Part shown: one piece after another, positions 1-8,309 of the stretch
Layout of the letters: every line of letters begins with the position of its first letter
Numbering within the stretch: the stretch's first letter is position 1
Origin: Prorocentrum cordatum
Taxonomy: Eukaryota > Sar > Dinophyceae > Prorocentrales > Prorocentraceae
DNA length: 20,777 nt
Assembly (NCBI GenBank): GCA_963575745.1
Contig: CAUYUJ010001478.1
Location: 80,001 to 100,777, forward strand
Reading direction: 5' to 3'
Position numbers and translations under genes: made by a program
The notes under the pieces: model-generated
Seen by the model: only the letters and a program-made list of their open reading frames with translations
Database searches by the model: none
Told to the model about the DNA's origin: nothing

Positions 1-493
1 GAGGACGAGCAAGACCAGGAGGACGAGGATGAGCAGGAGCAGGACGAGGAGCAGGAGGAGCAGGAGAAGAAGGACGAGCAGGAGGAGGAGGAGGACGAGC
101 AGGAGGAGGAGGACGACCAGGAGGAGAAAGGAAGAGGAGGAGGAGGAGGAGGAGGGGAGGGGGAGGACTACCAGGAGGAGGAGGAGGAGGAGGAGGAGGA
201 GGAGGAAGAGGAGGAGGAGGACGAGGAGGAGGAGGAGGAGGAGGAGGACGAGGAGGAGGAGGGGGGGGGGAGAGCACCAGGAGGAGGAGAACGAGGACCA
301 CCAGGAGGAGGAGGAGGAGGAGGAGGAGGAGGAGGAGGAGGAGGAGAGAACACCAGGAGGAGGAGGACGAGCAAGACGAGGAGGACGAGAACGAGGACGA
401 CCAGGAAGAGGAGGAGGAGGAGGAGGAGGAGGAGGAGGGGAGGGGGAGGACTACCAGGAGGAGGAGGAGGAGGAGGAGGAGGAGGAGGAGGAG
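1..493. repeat. (AGG)n polypurine microsatellite
   Basis: Almost unbroken AGG/GAG triplets on the plus strand, interrupted by short GACGAG, CACCAGG and GGGG variants. All frames lack stops here, so the long Glu/Arg/Gly-rich (plus) and Ser/Pro/Leu-rich (minus) reading frames are composition artefacts. In this window such tracts repeatedly lie between exons, so it may be part of an intron whose other exon is left of the window. Confidence 0.95.
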
Positions 494-600
494 GCCACGA
501 AGAACACGAAGAACACGAAGAACACGAAGGAACCACCTCTGCGGATGGCGGCGGGCCACGAAGACCACGAACGAGCCACCTCTGCGGATGGCGGCGGGGG
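494..600. repeat. 9-bp GAAGAACAC repeats and a 23-bp direct duplication
   Basis: Positions 497-529 hold about four copies of a GAAGAACAC unit. A 23-bp stretch beginning CCACCTCTGCGGATGG occurs at 533-555 and again at 576-598, 43 bp apart. Locally duplicated sequence at the edge of the AGG tract. Confidence 0.8.
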
Positions 601-669
601 GGGCGCCGCCGCCGCCGTCGCCGCCGCCACCGCCGTCGTCGACGTCACCTTTTTTGTCGCTGCCTTTTC

Positions 670-771
670 GTCGAGATGCTGTTCGACCCAGAGATGCTCC
701 TACACATGGTTGTTAGGTTGCTTTGCCGGGATAATCTTCCTCGAGAGATGCTCTGGGTGTCTGCTGCCTGA
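670..771 (+). CDS. possible C-terminal exon fragment, unknown protein
   Basis: A plus-strand frame reads VEMLFDPEMLLHMVVRLL and continues through CRDNLPREML to a TGA at 769-771. The peptide is leucine/methionine-rich and helix-like, unlike the repeat translations around it. I do not recognise a family. The 5' boundary is unknown; an AG lies just before the first GAG codon. GAGATGCT recurs three times, so an internal repeat could mimic coding sequence. Low confidence. Confidence 0.27.
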   Translation, partial: VEMLFDPEMLLHMVVRLLCRDNLPREMLWVSAA

Positions 772-1196
772 TGGCGGCTTCTTAACCCGAGCTGCCGCTC
801 ACCACGGCCTCCTCTGGGTGGGCAGCGAGACGCTCGCGGTCAACCTGATGCGCGCTTCCTGGCTGTGCCGCACTAGTGTGCAAAGTTCGGGAGCGGCCAA
901 GAGGGGGGTGTCCAAGAGGGGGGGTGCAACTCATGACCGGCGGCACGTGCGCGGCCCGGCGGGGGGGCCAGGGACGTCATGAAATGAGAAGGGGCGACAT
1001 GAAATCTGGGGAATTATCATGGCCCCCGCCATGCTATCCGCCCCCCCTAGTCATCACTCCCCTCTTTTCCGCCCCCGAAGAGTGGTACCGCTCGCTCGCT
1101 CTGGGGGAGGGTGGGGCGTCGCGCCGCCGCCAGGAGAACCCTCGCGGTGGCCACACTTGAGCAGGGACCGACCGTCCTGGCATTCCCATAGTCATA
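772..1196. other. non-repetitive spacer, no gene recognised
   Basis: GC-rich unique sequence containing two close copies of a CCAAGAGGGGGG-like motif near 896-921 and a GAAATGAGAAGGGG stretch near 980. Open frames exist on both strands but none has persuasive amino-acid composition. Confidence 0.4.
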
Positions 1197-1316
1197 CCAC
1201 GAAATGCTCTTAGAACCCGAAAGTGTTCTAAGAACAAAAACAAGTTTCGTTGAACATAACCCGATGTGTTAAAACAAGACAGTAACAGCCAGAACTGTTG
1301 TAAGAACATTTCGTGG
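1197..1316. mobile_element. miniature inverted-repeat element, CCACGAAATG family
   Basis: The left end CCACGAAATGCTCTTAGAAC is matched in inverted orientation by the right end at 1297-1316, about 18 of 20 positions. The 120-bp interior is AT-rich compared with its surroundings and contains palindromic GTTCTAAGAAC. A further GTTCTTAGAAC lies just outside near 1331. No clear target duplication is visible. It is too short to encode a transposase. Confidence 0.5.
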
Positions 1317-1469
1317 AAACCACAACAGGTTCTTAGAACATTGTTTGGTAGGACTATAAGGGAGCCAGGGCGCTTCGCCACTGCTTGACACACTCCGCCG
1401 TGTGCCTCTGGCCGTCGCCGCCGCCGCCGCCGCCGCTGCTGTTCCTCCTGTCTCCCCCGCGGCACGCCG

Positions 1470-1680
1470 GGGGGGACGAGGGAGGGGAGGGGGGAGGGGG
1501 AGGAGGCACGGGCGGGGGGCGAGGAGGGGGGGGAGGGAGGAGGGGAGGGAGGAGGGGACGAGGGAGGGGGGGGGGGGAGGGAGGAGGAGGGGACGAGGGC
1601 GGGGGAGGAGGTGGGAGGGGGGAGGGGGGGGGACGAGGGAGGGGGGGGGGGGAGGGGGGGGGGGAGGGGGGGAGGAGGCA
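1470..1680. repeat. G-rich polypurine tract (GGGGA / GGGGAGGA)n
   Basis: Nearly pure purine on the plus strand with long G runs and sporadic ACGAGG interruptions. Such tracts can form H-DNA or G-quadruplexes. Open frames across it are artefacts. Confidence 0.9.
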
Positions 1681-1853
1681 CGGGCGGCGTGCGAGCGCAA
1701 GACAGGCGCACGTGGCGCTGGAGGAAGAATGGCAGGCAGGAGCGCCGAGGGGTGATAGGGACAGGGGGGAGGATGAGGGGGAGGACAGCGATCGGAGGAG
1801 GGTGGTGAGAGTAGGAGGACGACGATGGGGACAGGATTAGGAGGACGTTTGGC

Positions 1854-1854
<1 letters not shown>

Positions 1855-1940
<86 letters not shown>

Positions 1941-2047
1941 GTGATGCTGATGGTGATGATGATGAGGATGAGGATGATGATGATAATGATGATGATGATG
2001 CTGATGATGAGGATGATGATGAGGATGATGATGATAAGAAGTGGATG
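1855..2047. repeat. (GAT)n / (ATG)n microsatellite
   Basis: About 28 uninterrupted GAT triplets (1855-1940) decay into GATGCTGAT, GAGGAT and GATAAT variants up to 2047. The tract ends about 60 bp before a possible terminal exon starting at 2105. Confidence 0.97.
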
Positions 2048-2104
2048 ATGATAGGAGGAGGGGGGAGGAGGATGGGGAGGATCATCACGAGGACCAAAAC
2101 ACAG

Positions 2105-2185
2105 GTCCAAGATGCACCAACATTGCAGCAACACCAGTTCGGACCAAAGCCCGCTCCTCAGAAACCCGTGCAAATGTTCGCGTAG
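2105..2185 (+). CDS. possible terminal exon, Gln/Pro-rich C-terminus
   Basis: After ACACAG, a candidate 3' splice site, the plus strand reads VQDAPTLQQHQFGPKPAPQK and then PVQMFA followed by TAG at 2183-2185. The composition is that of a disordered protein tail rather than a repeat. The GAT tract upstream would then be intron. No matching 5' exon was identified, so this stays tentative. Confidence 0.35.
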   Translation, partial: VQDAPTLQQHQFGPKPAPQKPVQMFA

Positions 2186-2498
2186 GCCACGGGGGGGAGG
2201 GGCGTCCTTCAAAAACGAACGCCCTGTGGTGCGTCATGTATGCCAATACAACGCAAACTTTTAGCTGCCAAACAAAACCACACTTTGGAAATGATCAGGC
2301 CCCCGCCAGTGCAACCCATTGCTGTGCAAACTTCATACGTGACACTTGTCAGACTGAGGGGGCGCAACGGTCTTGCACGGTACCTGGGTGCGCGGCTGTA
2401 GTGCGGTTCGGCGGTGCAGATCGTCATTGTCGTACTCGTCGTCGTTGTCGTTCTTATTGTTGTCGTCGTCGCCCTCGACCCGCCCAACGGCCTGACCG
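2186..2498. other. spacer or 3' UTR, no gene recognised
   Basis: Moderate-GC unique sequence downstream of the possible terminal exon. It contains a short GTC/GTT-rich stretch (about 2425-2475). No convincing coding frame or RNA gene. Confidence 0.4.
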
Positions 2499-2612
2499 CG
2501 ACCAACCGCGCCGCAAGCCAACCGCGACGCACCCGCCCCGCGACCCGCCCCGCGAACTACCTGTGACCCACCCGCGACCCACCCGCACCTCATCAGCGAC
2601 CCACCCGCGGCC
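2499..2612. repeat. minisatellite of ACCCGCGACC-like units
   Basis: Roughly ten degenerate 10-11 bp units of the form (G)ACCCRCCCGCG, for example GACCCACCCGCGACCCACCC. Similar CGACCGA-type units occur near 16590-16650. Confidence 0.7.
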
Positions 2613-3081
2613 CGTTCGCACTGCTTTGACGAAAATTCGACGCCTGCGGCGGCGTCTGTGTGCAACGTGTAAACAAACAGCGCCTCGGGCGAACTTCTGA
2701 AGAATTGTTTTCCGGCTTTACAGAATTTCGACGGCGCTTGTCGCCCCCGCGCTCTTATTCGTAAGATTCGGGTCCATGGCGTCATACACGAGGAAATCTC
2801 AAGCGACAGTCCTATGCTTCACAACTGGTCTGCCGACCATCCGCATGTCAATGGTTCTACGTGAGCGTCGCAGCACCGAACAATAGGACATCGGAAGAAA
2901 TGTCAGCTTGCGGTTCATGTTCACAGGCCAGGAGCGTGATTTGAACAAGGTGTCCCTGCTCGGGCGAATCGCGGGGGGGCTCCCGCCGTATGGAAACACA
3001 CCACGGTGGCGACGGTAACTGGCGCCGACGCCCAGCCGAAACCTGGACGACGACAGGCGCGACGCAAACGGCGCCGCTCCA
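2613..3081. other. low-repeat region, no gene assigned
   Basis: Balanced-composition sequence. A 36-codon plus-strand frame (2776-2886) and a 66-codon minus-strand frame (2799-2999) exist; neither shows the G/C third-position bias of the better exons. It lies downstream, on the minus strand, of the spliced-leader-like match at 3090-3110, so it could be degenerate retroposed mRNA. Confidence 0.3.
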
Positions 3082-3298
3082 GTGGGGTGGTTGGGCCAAA
3101 ATGGCTACATACAGGAGAACAAGATGAGGCGGGAGGAAAACACGCCTCAGCTGGCGGGCGGTGCCCATGGCTGCAGACAGGAAATGAAAGAGGGGGAACG
3201 AGCGTCAGAGGCAAGCAGCATCGGATCCTCCTTCTCTTTCTCCACCCCTTCCCGCTCCCCCCCGTTTCCACAACACTATGTCCTACGACGGCGACGAA

Positions 3299-3333
<35 letters not shown>

Positions 3334-3592
3334 CGGACGACGACGCACTCCGGATGCTCCACGGGGGCGGGGAGGGGAGGGGGGCTGCGCATGCCTGCTG
3401 CGCTCGTCGTCGACGTCGATGTCGACGTCGACGACGACGACAGTGCGGATGAACCATGGGGGAAGGGATGTATCTGCGTAGCCCCGAGGTGGTCGACGAC
3501 GACGACGACGATGACAACCCACTTCGGAAATCTTGCCTCATGGAGGGTCGACGACGACGACGATGACAACCCACTTCGGGAATCTTGCCTCG

Positions 3593-3642
<50 letters not shown>

Positions 3643-3930
3643 ACACTGCGGATGCCCCTGGGTGGGCGGGGGCTGCGTAGGCCCGTAGTGAGCAGGAACG
3701 ACGTAGTCAGCCTGAGAGGGGAAAACGTCGCCTCGGATGTATGCGATCCTCATTACAACTTGCGGCTGCGGTGCAAGGGGGGGCCCGACCCCCTCGGCGG
3801 CGCCCCCGACGACCCCCGGGCGCGCGTGAGTTTAAAAACGGTTTCCCTGGCGAGCGACCCAACCATATGCAATCGTGAGTCCCGTCAGTGTGAGTATCAC
3901 CTGCGAGGGATCTCCCTGTGGGGCCAGTAA
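3082..3930 (+). CDS. possible low-complexity ORF with poly-Asp runs
   Basis: A frame of 282 codons stays open through several GAC arrays, giving Arg and Asp homopolymers, and ends at TAA 3928-3930. The last 95 codons are the most protein-like: they include SRNDVVSLRGENVASDVCDP and end near YHLRGISLWGQ. The first part overlaps repeats and is probably not translated as shown. No domain recognised. Only the 3645-3930 part is worth testing as an exon. Confidence 0.27.
3090..3110 (-). other. spliced-leader-like sequence (possible DinoSL relic)
   Basis: Read on the minus strand, this gives TGTAGCCATTTTGGCCCAAC. The 22-nt dinoflagellate spliced leader carries the core GTAGCCATTTTGGC. The 14-base core is exact (3095-3108) and 17 of 21 positions match. 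Dinoflagellate mRNAs receive this leader by trans-splicing, and relics in genomic DNA are known to mark reintegrated mRNAs. A chance 14-base match in 20 kb is improbable but the flanks diverge. Confidence 0.5.
3297..3333. repeat. (GAC)n microsatellite
   Basis: About twelve GAC triplets. A following CACTCCGGATGC...GGGGGCTGCG segment is echoed after the second GAC array at about 3644-3677. Confidence 0.9.
3492..3642. repeat. direct duplication of a 45-bp block plus (GAC)n array
   Basis: GTCGACGACGACGACGATGA followed by CAACCCACTTCGG(A/G)AATCTTGCCTC occurs at 3492-3539 and again at 3547-3591, then about 16 GAC triplets run to 3642. The two copies differ slightly in GAC number and at single bases, consistent with slippage and segmental duplication. 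Confidence 0.85.
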
Positions 3931-4104
3931 ACACGTGTGAAGGGTGCGCCGAAATTGGGACGGGGCCGCCACGCGGGCTTTAGGTAGAACCTTCAATGAG
4001 GCCACTAAGCGTGTGAAGCGTGTGTGGAGATGGCTGAGCTGGGGCGGGGCGGGCGCTGTCACTGGGTTATTGCGTCGAGCCCCCACGTGTGGTCACGAAG
4101 CGTG

Positions 4105-5270
4105 ACATGCGGGCTCTAGCGCTGGGACCTGCGGTGGAGCTTCCTATGAGGCCTCAAAGCGCTGTGCAGGGGGGGGGGGACGCATGCAAGCTCCGCCACT
4201 GGGACCTTCGGTGGAGCTCCCCATGGGGCCACGAAGCGGTGTACTGGGTGGGGGAGGCGCATGCGAGCTCCGCCACTGCGACCTTCGGAGAAACTATCGA
4301 TGGGGCCAAGAAACGCTGTACTGGGCGGAAAGAGATGCATGCGAGTTCCGCCACTCGGACCTTCGGTGGAGCTCCCCATGGGGCCACGAAGCGCTGTAGT
4401 GGGCGGGGGAGACGCATGCGAGTTCCGCCGCTGAGACCTTCGGTGGAGCTCCCCGTGGAGCCACGAGGCGCTGTACCGTGCGGGGGTGACGCATGCGAGT
4501 TCCGCCACAAGGACCTTCAGAGGAGCTCCCTATGTGGCCACGAAGCGCTGTACTTGGCGGGGGGGACGCATGCGAGCTCCGCCACTGAGACCATCGGTGG
4601 AGCTCTCTTTGGGGACACGAGACGGTGTACTGGGCTGGGGGGGCGCATGCGAGCTCCGCCACTCGAGCCTTGGATGAAGCTCCCCATGGGCCCACGAAAC
4701 GCTTCCGCGGCCACGAAATGGTGTACTGGGTGGGGGAGACGCATGCGAGTTCCGCCACTGACACCTTCGGTGGAATTCCCTGTGGGGCCACGAAGCGCTG
4801 TCCTGGGTGGGGGAGGCGCATGCGAGCTCCACCACTGGAACCTTCGGTGGAGCTCTCCATGTGGCCACGAAGCGCTGTAGTGGGCGGGAGGAAACGCATG
4901 CGAGTTCCGCCACTGAGACCTTCGGTGGAGCTCCCCACGGGGCCACGAAACGCTGCACTGGGCGGGGACGCATGCGAGCTCCGCCACTGGGACCTTCGGC
5001 GGAACTCCCTATGGGGCGACGAAGCGCTGTACTGGGCGGGGGGGACGCATGCGAGTTCCGCCACTGTTACCTCCACTGGAGCTCCCTATGGGGCCACGAA
5101 GCGCTGAACTGGGTCGGGAAGACGCATGCGAGTTCCGCCACTCGGACCTTCGGTGGAGCTCTATATGGGGCCACGAAGCGCTGGACTGGGTGGCTGGGGG
5201 GCATGCGAGTTCCGCCACAGGGACCTCCGGAGGAGCTCCCTAATTCTGGGCCCACGAAGCGCTGTACTGA
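4105..5270. repeat. 77-bp tandem satellite, about 15 units
   Basis: Units start with an SphI-type GCATGC near 4183, 4259, 4336, 4411, 4489, 4566, 4644, 4739, 4816, 4894, 4968, 5046, 5122 and 5199, with a degenerate first unit near 4107. Spacing is mostly 76-78 bp; one unit is 95 bp and one is 74. Each carries GCATGCGAG, CCGCCACT, GACCTTCGGTGGAGCTCC, GGGGCCACGAAGCGCTG and a G-rich end. The unit lacks stops in all six frames, so 160-260 codon frames on both strands are by-products. Degenerate units may extend back to about 3950. Confidence 0.95.
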
Positions 5271-5288
5271 GCGTGCCGAGACAGAAAC

Positions 5289-5429
5289 ATGCGGAGGGCA
5301 GAGGCAAGGGGGGTGAGGATGAAGAGGAAGGAACGCGGGGCGCTGTTTCTTCAAGACGAGGACCCAGCACCACAGGATTGGTTGGGAACAGCTTCGAGCC
5401 CCGCGGGGTCCGTTCATCAGCCTTGGTAA
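5289..5429 (+). CDS. possible C-terminal exon, unknown protein
   Basis: A 46-codon plus frame begins MRRAEARG, includes ERGALFLQDEDPAPQDWLG and ends SVHQPW before TAA at 5427-5429. The acidic/Trp/Pro-containing tail is not explained by the neighbouring satellite. The first ATG need not be the start; CAG or AG sites near 5300 could be 3' splice sites. A TA-flanked miniature element begins 22 bp after the stop. Confidence 0.33.
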   Translation: MRRAEARGVRMKRKERGALFLQDEDPAPQDWLGTASSPAGSVHQPW

Positions 5430-5450
5430 AAGGGGGTCACGTATCAATTA

Positions 5451-5604
5451 CTCCAGATTTCGTAAGAAAGGGGCTCTTTCAGGCGATCTTGGAGGGCCTG
5501 GGGGGTCTGGGGACGATGTTTTGGAGGGTTCTCCCACGGGGGAGGTCTGAAATGGCTTGTCTTGGAGGGTCCAGACCCCCTCCCTTTTATTACAAAATCT
5601 CGAG
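5451..5604 (+). mobile_element. Stowaway-like MITE, copy A (TA target duplication)
   Basis: Ends are CTCCAGATTTCGTAAG and, inverted, CTCGAGATTTTGTAATAAA. TA flanks each end (5449-5450 and 5605-5606). The interior (CTTTCAGGCGATCTTGGAGG..., TCTGAAATGGCTTGTCTTGG) is shared with copies at 12194 and 16181. TA duplications are typical of Tc1/mariner elements, and ends beginning CTCC recall Stowaway MITEs. It sits next to the inverted 84-bp satellite block. Confidence 0.88.
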
Positions 5605-5629
5605 TAAGTGCTGGCGGGGTGCACGACGA

Positions 5630-5945
5630 ATGTGCGTGACGCTGGTGACGCTGAGGCGCGACCCCCAGTTTGAAAACGGGCCGCCCTTCCTCTGTGTACC
5701 CGTTGGGCCGTTGGGCACTGGGCGGCGGGAGTGTGCGCGGCGCGCTGGCAAGAACCAACGGCCTGCCCTCCACCCGTGCAGTTCAGAAAGGGACTTCTAC
5801 AACGAACGCGCGCGGCGCTGCGGCGAAGGTCGCTTGTAGGAGACCACCCACCCCTCCGTCCGTGCAGTTCCTGCATGGCTGGGAACGAGTGTGTTCGGCG
5901 CCTGGGCGAACGCGGCCTTTGGAACACCACCCGCCGCCCAGCCGC
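5630..5945 (-). repeat. 84-bp satellite, inverted block of about 4 units
   Basis: Read on the minus strand, each unit contains a CACGGAYGGAGGG-like motif, then a Cys/Arg-type GCGACCTTCGCC(G)CAGCGCCGCGCGC stretch and GTTCGT. This is the same unit as the array at 8310-8925, in opposite orientation and more diverged. Open frames through it are incidental. Confidence 0.72.
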
Positions 5946-5960
5946 GCCACTGCTGGAGAA

Positions 5961-6056
5961 TGAGGTCCGATGCTGCCTCGGGGGGCACCGCCCGGCCCTC
6001 CGGCACCTCCGGCGGTGCCACGACGGAGGAGGCGCTCACCACGAGGAGAGGCAGGG
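5961..6056 (+). CDS. possible exon (Ser/Thr/Gly/Ala-rich), unknown protein
   Basis: From ATG 5961 the plus strand reads MRSDAASGGTARPSGTSGG then ATTEEALTTRR with nearly all third positions G or C, like the stronger exons here. It could be an N-terminal exon of the gene ending at 7216, but the intervening splicing cannot be traced. A competing minus-strand frame farther right (ends at 6163) reads as Glu/Lys/Arg-rich, so strand is uncertain. Confidence 0.3.
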
Positions 6057-6536
6057 GGGAGGGACGGCTGCCTCGGCGATGGTGGGCGCGGCCGGGGGAC
6101 CCCGATTGCGGGGGAGCAGGAGGCAGGGGAGGAGGGAGGGCGGAGGGGGAAAAGGGGAGAGGTCAGAGTCCCTCTGGAGCGCTGCGGCGTTCAATGAGGT
6201 CCTCTTCCTTGCGTTCCTCCTCCTTCTGCTCTTCTCTGCTGTTCCGCGTCTGGCCCAGAGGGCACTGAACCCCTGGCAGCTTGGTACTGCACGCCCCAAG
6301 GCTTGGACGCGTCGGCCACAACCGCACAACCACTGTCGCTGTCGCCGCCACCCGACTCGGGGGCCCGAGCGAGGGGCCGTCGGCGACAATGGCAGTGCCG
6401 AGACGCGCCCGGAATTCAGAAAGAAAGGAACATGCACACTCGGTTTACTGGGCCGTTGTTGACGGGAGGGGTGGCTGTGCTCAGGGGAGGCTGCAACACT
6501 GACCAGCGATGTGCTGCTGAGCGAGCCGGATTTTAC

Positions 6537-7216
6537 AAGGTGGAGGCCCGTCGGCTTCCGCTGCGACGCACCTCGCAGCGCCTTGCGGGGTCAGCTCAGC
6601 CGAGTGGGTCTTCCAGATGTGGGAGATATTTCCCCGCCGGCGTCGGGAGGATGTTGTGGCGCGCCTGCTTTCTGCTGGTGGCATGCCTCTGCAGTCTGCA
6701 GGGCCCTTGGAGGCCTCGCTTGGGGGGCTCCGGGGACCGCCGCGGCCCCCCCCCGGGGCAGCGGGACCCGGGGCGGGAGCACAGCCTGCCGCCTCCACCT
6801 TCCACGACCGCGGCGTGCTGGCCCGGCGGCGCTCCTCGAAGGGTGCAGCCCCGATCACATCGCCCGCGCCGAGGGTCCCCGCCGCGTCGACGCCGAGGCA
6901 CGAGCCCGCCGAGTCGCCCCGCCGGGCCCCCTTTGAGGCGAACGGAGGGGCGGACGAAGAGGCAACAGTTAGGTCGGGCATGTCCTCCCGCAGGCGGGTT
7001 TGGGACGAAGAGTGCAAAAAGATACCCAAATAATATTCAAAAAGGGTCAGACATAGTAAATACGATCGTCCCCAGATTGCTGATGGACTATTTCTTGATA
7101 CTCCTCCTGTAGAGGGACACGCCCGACTTCAGGCAACACGCGCAAACAAAAACAACCGGCCGCAAACAACCAAGGACTTCCTCGACGCCTGGGGGGCGCC
7201 AGAGGCGGCGATGTGA
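6537..7216 (+). CDS. 3' end of a plus-strand gene split by an introner (exons 6537-6961 and 7133-7216)
   Basis: After an AG at 6535-6536 the frame reads through SAEWVFQMWEIFPRRRREDV and VARLLSAGG, then a long Pro/Ala/Arg-rich disordered stretch (PAASTFHDRGVLARRRSS), to GGADEEAT. Third positions are mostly G/C. The frame would continue into a 163-bp TIR element, but an 8-bp duplication AGGCAACA (6960-6967 and 7131-7138) brackets it. Splicing AG|GC to AG|GC removes 6962-7132 (171 bp) and gives a tail ending TKDFLDAWGAPEAAM and TGA at 7214-7216. The FP...VV..LL..GG segment faintly resembles a CUE ubiquitin-binding helix pair; that is only a suggestion. The 5' exons are not defined. Confidence 0.6.
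6968..7130 (+). mobile_element. GTCGGGC-family TIR element, copy 1, acting as an intron
   Basis: The core inverted repeats are GTCGGGCATGTCCTCCCGCA (from 6973) and, inverted, GTCGGGCGTGTCCCTCTACA (from 7127). The AT-rich interior has no ORF. An exact 8-bp duplication AGGCAACA flanks it (6960-6967, 7131-7138). Both splice sites (AG|GC) fall inside the duplication, so excision of the RNA restores the original reading frame. This is the clearest introner in the window. Confidence 0.85.
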
Positions 7217-7450
7217 CGCAGAAGGCGCCCATGGGGAGCGGCACTCTTCTCCCGAGAGCCGCCGTCGCAGCGCTCTTTGGGTCTGCGGAGCCTTGGATCC
7301 GAGCTGCGATCGAGCTGCAGCAGAGCTGCCGCGGCGCGGAGTGGGCGCGTGAAAGGAAGGACCAGCGGGAGGGCAAAGAGGGAGCAGGCAGCGGACGGCG
7401 GAAGCGTCGTCAGAGCAAGTAGCAAGTCGGGGTTTGCCGGACCCTCGTCG

Positions 7451-7456
<6 letters not shown>
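7217..7456. other. probable 3' UTR / spacer
   Basis: GC-rich sequence directly after the TGA at 7214-7216. No further convincing exon or RNA gene seen. Confidence 0.4.

Positions 7457-7486
<30 letters not shown>
7457..7486. repeat. (CA)n microsatellite
   Basis: About 15 CA dinucleotides. Confidence 0.97.
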
Positions 7487-7489
<3 letters not shown>

Positions 7490-7539
7490 GTCGTGGTGCA
7501 CTGGTGGGCTTGCTTTCCACCGCCACCACCACAAGTAGG

Positions 7540-7676
7540 AGGGGGAGGAGGTTTTCCTCCTCCTCCTCTTCTGCCTCCTCCTCCTCCTCCTCCTCCTCCT
7601 TTTCCTCCTCTTGTTCCTCCTCCTCGTCCTCCTCCTTCTCCTGCTCCTCCTTTTCCTCCTCATCCTCCACATTCCT
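7540..7676. repeat. (CCT)n polypyrimidine tract
   Basis: CCT/TCC triplets with CTT, TGCCTCC and TGTTCC interruptions. Followed on the minus strand by a possible short terminal exon frame (stop at 7660) whose last residues read HHQKLEGGKECGG; too weak to call separately. Confidence 0.9.
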
Positions 7677-7885
7677 TCCCCCCCTCCAACTTCTGGTGGT
7701 GGAAAACAAACCCATCCTGCGAAATCGCGACCGACACCCTTGACGCCTGCCCCGTGGGCAACCCCTTCCCTGCCCCCCCCCCCCCCCCCAATTCTCGTCC
7801 TCCCGCGGCCCGGGGCCCCCGATAGCAAAGCACACGCTCCTGGACTCCTGGGCTGGGTGGGCCGTCGGGCCCTACCGGCGATCCA

Positions 7886-8067
7886 CCCAGACATCGGGCG
7901 TCTCGAAAAAATCGAGGCGAAGGTTTTTCATAGTTTTTGGCCCTTCGGGGCCCTCGCCGGGCCTCGGGACCGTCAAAAAACGACTCGGGATGAAAAGCGG
8001 TCCCTGGGAAGTGGTCGGGAGGTCGGGGGCCCGCGTCTCGAAAAAATCGAGACGTCGGATGTCTGGG
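7886..8067. mobile_element. TIR element, CCCAGACATC family
   Basis: Left end CCCAGACATCGGGCGTCTCG and inverted right end CCCAGACATCCGACGTCTCG match at 18 of 20 positions, each followed by a small CTCGAAAAAATCGAG hairpin. 182 bp, no ORF of its own, no clear target duplication. Single copy in the window. Confidence 0.65.
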
Positions 8068-8309
8068 CTTGGGGAATCGGTTGCCGATGCGTCCCCCCCT
8101 CACCACATTCCCCCCGGACGTTGCCCCGGACCCCCGCCACACGGGAGTTCCTTCCCTCCTCCTCCTCCTCCTCGGCCTTTTCCTCCTCCCGCTCCTTCTC
8201 CGATGCCTTCCCTTCTCGGTCACTCCTCCTTGTCGCGCTCTGGGGCCAGTCGACAATGCGGGCCGGGCGTTTCGCCTAAGATCTTGTCACCGTTTTTGTC
8301 AGTGAAACC
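8068..8309. other. C/T-rich spacer, no gene recognised
   Basis: Pyrimidine-rich with short CCT runs (8156-8210). Open frames on both strands look compositional. Confidence 0.4.

Noticed and set aside
29-982. Long plus-strand ORF of about 317 codons, Arg/Glu/Gly-rich
   Set aside because: It is a translation of an AGG microsatellite. All frames lack stops there, and amino-acid content follows the triplet.
1857-2048. Poly-Met ORF
   Set aside because: Translation of the GAT microsatellite.
4105-5270. CRISPR array
   Set aside because: Repeats are contiguous with no unique spacers, unit length and sequence drift, and the context is eukaryotic.
4089-5316. Several 150-260 codon ORFs on both strands
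   Set aside because: They are by-products of a 77-bp satellite that lacks stops in all frames; none stands out in codon use.
6163-6351. Minus-strand Glu/Lys/Arg-rich frame ending IERRSAPEGL
   Set aside because: Plausible composition, but the plus strand is also open (hydrophobic) and no splice partner or direct repeat was found.
6652-6720. Signal-peptide-like MLWRACFLLVACLCSLQG on the plus strand
   Set aside because: It is out of frame with the better supported exon (6537-6961) that ends at the introner, so it is probably a shadow.
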